Shown here: positions 1-4,966 of the stretch, one piece after another | Layout: each line of letters opens with the position of its first letter | How positions within the stretch are numbered: position 1 is the first letter of the stretch | Origin: Xanthobacteraceae bacterium | GTDB taxonomy: Bacteria; Pseudomonadota; Alphaproteobacteria; Rhizobiales; Xanthobacteraceae | NCBI GenBank assembly: GCA_030044035.1 | Contig: JASHWN010000141.1 | Location: forward strand, 1-6,511 | Direction of reading: 5' to 3' | Length of the DNA: 6,511 nt | Notes under the pieces: generated by a model | Databases searched by the model: none | The model's input: only the letters and a program-made list of their open reading frames with translations | What the model was told of the DNA's origin: nothing | Position numbers and translations under genes: made by a program

Positions 1-406
1 CGGTCTGGATGGCGTTGCCGGCATAGATCGGCCGCTCGAACGTGTCGGGGGCATCGATCTTGATGACGTCGGAAATCTGCATGACGTCGAGCAGCGCCGC
101 CACCCGCGGCATGAAATTCTTGCCCGACGTGGTCGCCGCGGCGGCGATGGTCTCGTAAGCGCCGGAGAGCGACACGATCAGCGCCGCCATCGGCTCCGCC
201 AGCATGTGCTCGTAGGCGGGCGCGTCAGCGAGCAGCAGCTTTTTGACGCCGTCGAGCTTCGCAGCGGCGTCGGCGACGGCCTTGCAGCCCTGGCCGGCAA
301 CCAGGATGTGCACGTCGGCGCCGATCGCCTTGGCGGCGGTGAGCGCTTTGTTGGTCGCGTCCTTGAGCGCTTTGTTGTCGTGCTCGGCGATCAGCAGCGT
401 GGGCAT
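1..406 (-). CDS. etfA: Electron transfer flavoprotein subunit alpha (3' end outside window)
   Basis: ETF alpha pairs with EtfB and carries FAD. The soluble heterodimer takes electrons from acyl-CoA dehydrogenases and hands them to ETF:ubiquinone oxidoreductase. Only the first 135 codons are visible, starting at the ATG complementary to 404-406 (MPTLLIAEHDNKALKDAT). The visible part is the N-terminal alpha/beta domain, with recognisable family stretches: ILVAGQGC near residue 35, the AYEHMLAEPMAALIV region, and TSGKNFMPRVAALLDVMQ followed by ISDVIKI and the FERPIYAGNA stretch close to the window edge. The C-terminal FAD-binding domain lies to the left and cannot be assessed. The gene follows etfB in the same direction after a 106-base gap filled largely by a palindromic repeat. 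No strong Shine-Dalgarno sequence precedes the ATG. Identity is firm because of the sequence and the adjacent etfB; the 3' end is not seen. Confidence 0.94.
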   Translation of the reverse strand, partial: MPTLLIAEHDNKALKDATNKALTAAKAIGADVHILVAGQGCKAVADAAAKLDGVKKLLLADAPAYEHMLAEPMAALIVSLSGAYETIAAAATTSGKNFMPRVAALLDVMQISDVIKIDAPDTFERPIYAGNAIQT

Positions 407-434
407 ATGTTCTATTCGCTTTCGCCATCCGCTC

Positions 435-483
435 GTCCCCGCGAAAGCGGGGACCCAGACCGGATTCCCGCTTGCGCGGGAAT
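435..483. repeat. Double palindromic repeat (REP-like) between etfB and etfA
   Basis: Two perfect hairpins stand in tandem. The first has an 8-bp stem, 435-442 with 447-454 (GTCCCCGC/GCGGGGAC), and a GAAA loop. The second has an 8-bp stem, 464-471 with 476-483 (ATTCCCGC/GCGGGAAT), and a TTGC loop. The two are related in sequence, with an ACCCAGACCGG-type spacer. This matches the general form of short dispersed palindromes common in alphaproteobacterial genomes. It lies between two genes whose products act in 1:1 ratio, so in the etfBA mRNA it could form stable stem-loops that affect decay or readthrough; that effect is inference. There is no U-run on the minus strand, so it is not a standard intrinsic terminator. 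Confidence 0.8.
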
Positions 484-512
484 GAGCGGTTCAGGTGAGC
501 GTGCCGATTTCA

Positions 513-1262
513 TCAGATCGCCCCGGCTTCGTTCCTGAGCTTGTCGATCAGCTCGGCGACGCTCCTGACCTTGACGCCGGCCTTGCGCGCCGGCGGCTCG
601 GCGGTCTTGATCGTTTCCAGCCGCGGCGCGATGTCGACGCCGTAATCGGCTGCGGTCTTGTCGTCGATCGGCTTTTTCTTGGCCTTCATGATGTTGGGCA
701 GCGAGGCGTAGCGTGGCTCGTTGAGCCGCAAATCGGTGGTGACGATCGCCGGCGTTTTCAGCTTCACGGTCTGCAACCCGCCGTCAACCTCGCGGGTGAC
801 CGTGACCGCATCGCCGTCGAGCACCACCTTGGAGGCGAAGGTGCCTTGCGGCCAACCGAGCAGCGCCGCCAGCATCTGGCCGGTCTGATTGCAGTCGTCG
901 TCGATCGCCTGCTTGCCCATGATGACGAGGCCGGGCGCCTCGGCGAGTGCAATGGCCTTGAGAATCTTCGCCACCGCCAGCGGCTCGACCGCGCCGTCGG
1001 CCTTGACCAGGATGCCGCGGTCGGCGCCCATGGCGAGCGCGGTGCGAATGGTTTCGGCGGCCTGCTGCGGACCGATCGAGACGGCGATGATTTCGCTGGC
1101 TTTGCCGGCCTCCTTGATGCGCAGCGCCTCCTCGACCGCGATCTCGTCGAACGGGTTCATCGACATTTTGACGTTGCCGAGCTCGACGCCCGAGCCGTCG
1201 GCCTTGACGCGGATCTTCACGTCCTTGTCGATCGCCCGTTTGACGGGCACGAGGATTTTCAT
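513..1262 (-). CDS. etfB: Electron transfer flavoprotein subunit beta
   Basis: A 249-residue protein, the usual length for EtfB. It begins [19 protein letters not shown], as is standard in the family. Residues near 115-140 (DDDCNQTG followed by GWPQGTFAS) form the conserved AMP-binding region. The [19 protein letters not shown] stretch at about 178-196 is the ETF-beta signature. It includes the [10 protein letters not shown] recognition loop, whose leucine docks into partner dehydrogenases and whose lysines are methylated in animal and some bacterial homologues. With EtfA it forms the soluble electron carrier for acyl-CoA dehydrogenases such as the Mcd-like enzyme at the right of this window. 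It is followed by etfA in the same direction. The spacer upstream (1263-1367) is long enough for its own promoter, and a candidate is listed separately. The Shine-Dalgarno signal is weak: GGAAAAG at 1277-1283 lies 14 bases from the ATG. Confidence 0.96.
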   Translation of the reverse strand: MKILVPVKRAIDKDVKIRVKADGSGVELGNVKMSMNPFDEIAVEEALRIKEAGKASEIIAVSIGPQQAAETIRTALAMGADRGILVKADGAVEPLAVAKILKAIALAEAPGLVIMGKQAIDDDCNQTGQMLAALLGWPQGTFASKVVLDGDAVTVTREVDGGLQTVKLKTPAIVTTDLRLNEPRYASLPNIMKAKKKPIDDKTAADYGVDIAPRLETIKTAEPPARKAGVKVRSVAELIDKLRNEAGAI

Positions 1263-1331
1263 CGCGCTTTGCTTTGCTTTTCCGGCTTGGTTCGTCGCTG
1301 TTGGTCGGGCGGCCGATGCTGCGGTGCGGGA

Positions 1332-1361
1332 AACCTAATGGCCGCAATGGCGGCGAGTCAA
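1332..1361 (-). promoter_or_regulatory. Candidate sigma70-type promoter for etfBA
   Basis: On the minus strand, TTGACT (complement of 1356-1361) is followed after 18 bases by TAGGTT (complement of 1332-1337). The -35 box matches the consensus at 5 of 6 positions, but the -10 box only at 3 of 6. It sits just after the rhomboid stop codon and would give a leader of about 60 bases before etfB. It is plausible because the 105-base gap is the longest within the leftward block outside repeat DNA, but short motif matches arise by chance. Confidence 0.25.
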
Positions 1362-1367
1362 CGCGGC

Positions 1368-2075
1368 TCACAGCGGGTCGAAATGGCCGGCGACGATGGC
1401 GGGTTCCGAGTGCACGCAGTCGAACAGCTTCACTCCGGCCGGACGCATCACCGCGAACAGAACCGCGCCGGTGACGAGACCGCCGACATGGGCCCAATAG
1501 GCGACGCCGTCCTGCTGCCGGATCGACGCTTCGATCACCTGCCAGAGCGCCCAGCTGCCGATCACCCAATAGGCGCGGATGCGCAGCGGAATGAGGCCGA
1601 GCAGGCAGGTTACCTTGGCGCACGGCCGGAACAACAGATAGGCGGCAATGACGCCAGCGACCGCACCCGAGGCGCCGATCAGCACCGTGGTCGAGCTGGG
1701 GTCGCTCAATACGAACGCCAAGCCGGCGCAGACGCCGCAGGCGAGATAAAAGCCGAGAAAGCGCCAGTGTCCCAGCACCTCTTCGATGTCGTCGCCGAAT
1801 ACGAACAGAAACAGCATGTTGCCGAACACGTGCATGAAATTGCCGTGCAGGAACATCGAGGTGACGAGCGTGAGCGGCGCCGGTAGCGCACCCGGAATGC
1901 CACCGCCCCAAAGCGCGACCGGAACGAGACCGGCGAAGCGATCGGCCTGATCGAGCTGCCCGGTGCCGACCTGGTAGAAGAACACGGCGAAATTGATCAG
2001 GACCAATCCCCACATCACGTAGGGCGGCGTCGGCCATTTGAGCGGGTTGTGATCCCACAGCGGCGTGAAAACCAT
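1368..2075 (-). CDS. Rhomboid family intramembrane serine protease
   Basis: A 235-residue multi-pass inner-membrane protein expected to cleave transmembrane substrates inside the bilayer with a Ser-His dyad. All the family marks are present. HGNFMHVFGN gives H77, H82 and N86 (HxxxxHxxxN, with the asparagine stabilising the oxyanion). IGASG at 133-137 gives the catalytic Ser136 in the GxSG motif. YWAHVGG at 193-199 gives the catalytic His196. Hydrophobic helices are visible at about 21-36, 64-93, 105-123, 130-149, 168-180 and 192-210, consistent with the six-helix core. The C-terminal tail (about 211-235) is short and has no extra domain. A strong ribosome site, AAGGGGG at 2083-2089, ends 7 bases before the ATG. 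The gene begins 22 bases after the adenosyltransferase stop, so co-transcription is likely. The substrate is unknown, and no link to cobalamin or ETF can be read from the sequence. Confidence 0.93.
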   Translation of the reverse strand: MVFTPLWDHNPLKWPTPPYVMWGLVLINFAVFFYQVGTGQLDQADRFAGLVPVALWGGGIPGALPAPLTLVTSMFLHGNFMHVFGNMLFLFVFGDDIEEVLGHWRFLGFYLACGVCAGLAFVLSDPSSTTVLIGASGAVAGVIAAYLLFRPCAKVTCLLGLIPLRIRAYWVIGSWALWQVIEASIRQQDGVAYWAHVGGLVTGAVLFAVMRPAGVKLFDCVHSEPAIVAGHFDPL

Positions 2076-2097
2076 TGGCGTGCCCCCTTACGCGTGC

Positions 2098-2676
2098 TCA
2101 GCGATTGCGGCCCGGAACCCAGAGCACGTCGCCTGAGCCCTTGTGGTTGGCATGGCGTGCCGCGACGAACAGGAAATCCGAAAGCCGGTTGACGTATTTC
2201 AGGACTTCGGGCGTCACGCTCTCGCCCGGTTGGTCGGCCAGTTCGGCGATGAGCCGCTCGCCGCGCCGGCATATGGTGCGCGCGAGATGCAGATAGGCCG
2301 CGGCGGCGCTGCCGCCGGGCAGCACGAACGAGCGCAGCGGATTGAGTTCGGCAGTGAGCCGGTCGATCTCGCTTTCGAGCCAGGCCACCTGATGGTCGGT
2401 CACGGTCAGGCGCGCGCCGCCCGGCCCCTTGCCCTTGCCGGGCGTGGTGAGGTCGGCGCCGGCGTCGAACAGATCGTTCTGGATGCGCGCCAGCGCGGCA
2501 TCGAGAGTGGCGTCGTCGCGCGTGTGCAGGCGGACCAGCCCGAGCGCGGCATTGAGCTCGTCGAGCGTGCCGTAGGCGGCAATGCGCAAGTCATATTTCT
2601 TGCGCCGTTCGCCGGTGCCGAGCGCGGTGGTGCCGTCGTCGCCGGTGCGGGTGTAGATTTTGTTGAGGGCCACCAT
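2098..2676 (-). CDS. Cob(I)alamin adenosyltransferase, PduO type
   Basis: A 192-residue, ATP-dependent enzyme that adds the 5'-deoxyadenosyl group to cob(I)alamin, making adenosylcobalamin for mutases such as methylmalonyl-CoA and ethylmalonyl-CoA mutase. The PduO/MMAB family marks are clear. IYTRTGDDGTTALGTGER at 7-24 is the ATP-binding N-terminal motif. AAYGTLDELNAALG lies at 33-46. LNPLRSFVLPGGS at 111-123 leads into ARTICRRGER at 132-141, the arginine-rich active-site helix. YVNRLSDFLFVAAR at 161-174 carries the conserved Asn and Asp of the cobalamin/ATP pocket. The length fits a stand-alone enzyme without the extra C-terminal domain of Salmonella PduO. It follows the HIG1 gene after 16 bases and precedes the rhomboid gene by 22 bases, suggesting one transcript. 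The symbol is left blank because pduO, cobO and atr are all used for this family. CobA-type enzymes are unrelated in sequence, so that alternative is excluded. Confidence 0.95.
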   Translation of the reverse strand: MVALNKIYTRTGDDGTTALGTGERRKKYDLRIAAYGTLDELNAALGLVRLHTRDDATLDAALARIQNDLFDAGADLTTPGKGKGPGGARLTVTDHQVAWLESEIDRLTAELNPLRSFVLPGGSAAAAYLHLARTICRRGERLIAELADQPGESVTPEVLKYVNRLSDFLFVAARHANHKGSGDVLWVPGRNR

Positions 2677-2692
2677 GATCAGCGTCGCCGGC

Positions 2693-2887
2693 TCATTTCG
2701 ACATGATCCACACCGTGAACATGATCACGACGATGGCGATGAACTGCAAAAGCACCCGCAGCCGCATCAGCTTCTGCGAGGTATTGCCGCTGCCGCCGCG
2801 CATCATGTTGATGAGGCCGAGCAGCAGCACCACGGCAACCGCGCCGATCGCCACCGGAACCGCATAGTGCGACATGAAATCTGCCAT
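2693..2887 (-). CDS. HIG1 domain twin-transmembrane protein
   Basis: A 64-residue membrane protein starting MADFMSHYAV. Two hydrophobic helices, at about 9-28 and 45-62, flank a short polar loop with RGGSGNTSQKLMRLR. The loop contains Q38, R42, R44 and Q48 in the spacing QxxxRxRxxxQ, the hallmark of the HIG1 (hypoxia-induced gene 1) domain. Mitochondrial HIG1 proteins such as Rcf1 associate with cytochrome oxidase; the bacterial role is poorly known. The frame stays open upstream to an ATG at 2971, but those extra 28 codons read through a palindromic repeat and are unlike the family, so I place the start at 2887. A second in-frame ATG at 2875 (MSHYAV) is equally possible; neither has a good Shine-Dalgarno sequence. 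It is the first gene of the leftward block, and its start lies only 7 bases from the repeat. Confidence 0.85.
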   Translation of the reverse strand: MADFMSHYAVPVAIGAVAVVLLLGLINMMRGGSGNTSQKLMRLRVLLQFIAIVVIMFTVWIMSK

Positions 2888-2894
2888 GCCGGAC

Positions 2895-2982
2895 TGTAGC
2901 CCGGATTTCGCGTAAGCGAAATCCGGGGTGTTCGGAAAGGCACGCGCGCCCCCGGATTGCGCTTCACGCAATCCGGGCTACA
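2895..2982. repeat. Compound palindromic element (two hairpins inside an outer inverted repeat)
   Basis: The 88-base element begins and ends with a perfect 13-base inverted repeat, TGTAGCCCGGATT at 2895-2907 and AATCCGGGCTACA at 2970-2982. Each half also folds alone. The left hairpin has a 12-bp stem, 2900-2911 with 2916-2927, and a GTAA loop. The right hairpin has an 11-bp stem, 2951-2961 with 2967-2977, and a CTTCA loop. A non-palindromic core lies at 2928-2950. This REP-pair/REPIN-like architecture is typical of dispersed elements copied by REP-associated transposases; no such transposase is in the window. It fills most of the gap between the divergent HIG1 and amidohydrolase genes. Confidence 0.88.
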
Positions 2983-2995
2983 ACGGGGCCGCACC

Positions 2996-3003
2996 GGAAA
3001 GGA
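2996..3003 (+). promoter_or_regulatory. Ribosome binding site that fixes the amidohydrolase start
   Basis: GGAAAGGA ends 8 bases before the ATG at 3012. It supports that start over the upstream in-frame ATG at 2928, which lies inside the palindromic repeat and has no comparable site. Confidence 0.6.
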
Positions 3004-3011
3004 CGCCGAGG

Positions 3012-3992
3012 ATGATCGTCGATTTTCAGCACCATTTCACCCCGCGCGAGCTGATCAAGCAGGATCCGGGCGACCGCCTGATCCTGCACTACGACGCGCT
3101 CGGGGCGCCGAGCTACACCGTGCATGCGCTGCTCTATGATCTCGACGAGCACGTGCGCATGATGGACGTGGCCGGCATCGACGCCGCTTGGCTGACCAGC
3201 GCCGCCGGCATGTGCGCGGACCTCGAGACCTCCCGCTTCATCAACGATTGCGCCAAGAAGGCCGAGCGCGATTATCCGGGCCGCTTCATCGGCGCGGCAC
3301 ATGCGCATCCGCTCGGCGGCGCCGCCGCGTTTGCGGAGCTGGCGCGCTGCCGGCACGAGCTCGGCTTCCAGGGCGTCACCATCACCTCGGAGTTCGACGG
3401 CAAGTGGATCGACGATCCGGCCATGGAGCCGTTCTGGAACGAAGTGGAAAAGCTCGGCCTGTTCGTGTTCGTGCACCCGGCGCTCAAGCTCAACCAGGCG
3501 CAAGCTTTCGACGCCTACGACACCGCGCGCGGCGTCGGCCGCGAGTTCTCGCTGATCATGGCGACCATCCGCTTGATCAATTCCGGCCTGTTCGACCGCC
3601 ACCCGGCCCTGACCGTGCACATGGCGCATCTGTCCGGCGGCATCGCCGGCATGCTCGCCCGCATCCGCTCGTTCCAGGACAAGGAGTTTTGGGGCACCGC
3701 CGGCAATGCGCGCCACGGCGCCAAGGCCAAGAACGATTTCGACTATTACATCCGCAACAATCTGGTGTTCGACACCGCGGGCTTTGCCGGCGGCATCGGC
3801 GCGGTTAAGGCGGGTTTAAGCGAAATCCCGGCCGCGCGCATCGTGTTCGCCACCGACTATCCGCAGGAAATCCGCAAGCGCGAAGTGGTCCGCGACTTCG
3901 TGCGCGACATCGGCGCGCTCGGCGCCGACGGGGAGCGCATCCTGTCGGGAAATGTCGGGCTCCTGCTCAAGGAGCCGCCGGGCGCGGCATGA
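3012..3992 (+). CDS. Amidohydrolase family protein (ACMSD/decarboxylase-like, Amidohydro_2)
   Basis: A 326-residue protein of the amidohydrolase superfamily branch that includes ACMSD (2-amino-3-carboxymuconate-6-semialdehyde decarboxylase) and gamma-resorcylate decarboxylase: TIM-barrel, single-metal enzymes that usually decarboxylate or hydrate aromatic-derived acids. Visible marks are the N-terminal VDFQHHFTP (3-11), FVFVHP with H155, HMAHLSGG with H203 and H206, and FATDYPQ with D282. By family comparison H155 and D282 are metal ligands and H206 is the catalytic His. The first ligand position of the usual HxH motif is Gln6 here (QHH), which is unusual against ACMSD (HxH) and resorcylate decarboxylase (ExH). 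No signal peptide is seen, so it is probably cytoplasmic. It stands alone on the plus strand, divergent from HIG1; the substrate cannot be told. The start is chosen from a good ribosome site and the family-like N-terminus. Confidence 0.85.
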   Translation: MIVDFQHHFTPRELIKQDPGDRLILHYDALGAPSYTVHALLYDLDEHVRMMDVAGIDAAWLTSAAGMCADLETSRFINDCAKKAERDYPGRFIGAAHAHPLGGAAAFAELARCRHELGFQGVTITSEFDGKWIDDPAMEPFWNEVEKLGLFVFVHPALKLNQAQAFDAYDTARGVGREFSLIMATIRLINSGLFDRHPALTVHMAHLSGGIAGMLARIRSFQDKEFWGTAGNARHGAKAKNDFDYYIRNNLVFDTAGFAGGIGAVKAGLSEIPAARIVFATDYPQEIRKREVVRDFVRDIGALGADGERILSGNVGLLLKEPPGAA

Positions 3993-4114
3993 AGGAAAGT
4001 GGAAAAGAGGGTGCGGCGACGCGCCGGCGCCAAGTTTGAGCGCAAAATCCGGCGGTGGTGTTCGCGGCCAATCGTTTCCGATTTCGCTTCGAGCAATCTG
4101 TCCTGGGCGCTAGA

Positions 4115-4420
4115 ATGGCCCTGATGAATCGAATTGAGGCCATCGACAAGCTGAAACGCCGGGCCGACGCCATCAAGGCCATGGGCGCGACCTCGCTGTA
4201 CCTGTTTGGCTCGATAGCGCAGGATCAGGCCGTGCGGGAAAGCGATCTCGATCTCTTCATTGATTACGGTCCGAGCAGCCGCTTCAACGCCTTTGATCTC
4301 GTCGGCATCAAGCAATTTTTGGAAACGGAACTCGGTGTCAACGTCGACATCACGACGCGAGACGGCCTGCATCCGATGCTGAGGGATGTCATCGAGCAGT
4401 CGGCGATTCGTGTCTTCTGA
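4115..4420 (+). CDS. MNT-domain nucleotidyltransferase (MntA-type antitoxin)
   Basis: A 101-residue minimal nucleotidyltransferase. The active-site motif is intact: LFGS at 30-33, then ten residues, then D44-L-D46 (GSx10DxD), with a likely third metal-binding Asp at D78 in VDITT. In characterised MntA/HepT pairs this enzyme adds AMP to a tyrosine of the HEPN RNase and so neutralises it. The partner gene follows directly: its ATG shares one base with this TGA (TGATG at 4418-4422), a translational-coupling arrangement. The start could also be the ATG at 4124 (MNRIEAIDKL), which fits homologues I remember; neither has a clear Shine-Dalgarno sequence. An upstream ATG at 4055 adds 20 residues unlike the family and is not favoured. 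Base composition is visibly lower in GC than the etf genes, suggesting acquisition. Because the HEPN partner is frameshifted, this may be a leftover antitoxin. Confidence 0.85.
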   Translation: MALMNRIEAIDKLKRRADAIKAMGATSLYLFGSIAQDQAVRESDLDLFIDYGPSSRFNAFDLVGIKQFLETELGVNVDITTRDGLHPMLRDVIEQSAIRVF

Positions 4421-4763
4421 TGTCACGTAAGGTCGACCACGCCATACACGACATATTGGAGGCGATAGCCCGCGTGGAAGAGATTACCCGCGGAAAGAAC
4501 TTTGCTGAATTCGAAGCAAGCTGGCAGCTCAGATGGCTGGTTCAGCGCGCAATCGAAATCATATCGGAAGCAAGCCGTGCGATTCCCGATGATCTCACCG
4601 GCACAAGACCGGAGATTCCCTGGTCACGAGGCGCGGTATTGGCAATGTCCTCCGCCACGAATACAGCGGCCTTTCAGACCGGATTATTTGGAACGTTGTG
4701 GTCGACGAATTGCCGCGTTTAAAGGCCGCTGCCGAGGTGTTTTCTGCGGCCATCGGCAAGTGA
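4420..4763 (+). pseudogene. HEPN-domain (HepT/DUF86-like) RNase toxin, frameshifted
   Basis: In the first frame the protein reads MSRKVDHAIHDILEAIARVE, then WLVQRAIEIISEASRAIP and RPEIPW up to residue 68, typical of the N-terminal half of HepT-like proteins. The expected C-terminal half is in another frame: from 4635, AGIGNVLRHEYSGLSDRII continues to VVVDELPRLKAAAEVF and ends at TGA 4761-4763. The joined span is 344 bases, one short of 115 codons, so a single-base deletion near 4630-4637 (GAGGCGCGGT), perhaps in a G run, explains it. Unrepaired, translation runs out of frame to a stop at 4720-4722, giving 100 residues without the catalytic His. HEPN toxins of this type are RNases using an RxxxxHxY motif; here H and Y (HEY) exist only in the shifted frame, with Gly at the usual Arg position. 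It could be true decay or a sequencing or assembly error. Confidence 0.8.
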
Positions 4764-4966
4764 AGGTTATATCAACGGCTCTTATTGCTGACTCATATCC
4801 GTCACCCTGAGGTGCGAGCGAAGCGAGCCTCGAAGGGCGACGGCCCGTGAGTCCTCGGCCGTATCCTTCGAGGGCCGCTTCGCGGCCACCTCAGGATGAC
4901 GGTCAACATTAATTGCGCTTGGTATTAGACCTGCCTAATCGCGTGCTGTCGCGATGTTGGCGTCTT
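4764..4966. other. Gene-free convergent intergenic region
   Basis: This stretch lies between the 3' ends of the rightward HEPN remnant and the leftward acyl-CoA dehydrogenase. Apart from the palindromic repeat at 4799-4902 it holds only short AT-richer flanks. I see no RNA gene and no intrinsic terminator with a U-run. The strong palindrome may serve as a two-way transcription end, which is inference. Confidence 0.6.
4799..4902. repeat. Long imperfect palindromic repeat between convergent genes
   Basis: The outer arms CCGTCACCCTGAGGTG (4799-4814) and CACCTCAGGATGACGG (4887-4902) are inverted repeats with one mismatch in 16. Inner arms CCTCGAAGG (4828-4836) and CCTTCGAGG (4865-4873) pair perfectly. 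A small hairpin, GGCCGC/GCGGCC, lies at 4873-4887 with a TTC loop. The arms contain GAGCGAAGCGAG-like and CTTCGAGG motifs that I recognise as a very common dispersed repeat in Bradyrhizobium-related genomes, from memory and unchecked. It is a different family from the other two repeats in the window. Confidence 0.85.

Noticed and set aside
495..1886. 463-residue plus-strand open frame
   Set aside because: It lies antisense to etfB and the rhomboid gene, is rich in Arg, Asp and Gly as expected of a shadow frame in high-GC DNA, crosses two real genes and matches no family I recognise.
784..2058. 424-residue minus-strand open frame
   Set aside because: It is out of frame over etfB and the rhomboid gene, extremely Arg-rich with no domain pattern; both overlapped genes have intact motifs.
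2888..2971. N-terminal extension of the HIG1 protein to an ATG at 2971
   Set aside because: The extra codons translate the palindromic repeat and are not HIG1-like.
2895..2982. CRISPR-like repeat pair
   Set aside because: The repeated units are inverted, not direct, there are only two, and there are no spacers or cas genes.
2964..3716. 250-residue minus-strand open frame
   Set aside because: It is antisense to the amidohydrolase, whose metal-binding motifs are intact. The composition is that of a reverse shadow.
4014..4037. Terminator after the amidohydrolase (CGGCG/CGCCG hairpin followed by AAGTTT)
   Set aside because: The stem is only 5 bp, the T run is three bases and offset, and such short GC hairpins are expected by chance here.
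4088..4116. Promoter with TAGAAT at 4111-4116 that could make the MNT mRNA nearly leaderless from the ATG at 4124
   Set aside because: The -10 box is good but the hexamer 17 bases upstream (TTCGAG) matches the -35 consensus at only 2 of 6 positions, so support is too thin.
3857..4426. 189-residue minus-strand open frame
   Set aside because: It runs antisense to the amidohydrolase end and the whole MNT gene; no family features.
4625..4645. Programmed -1 frameshift in the HEPN gene
   Set aside because: There is no slippery heptamer at the junction and no obvious downstream stimulatory structure; a deletion or read error is simpler.
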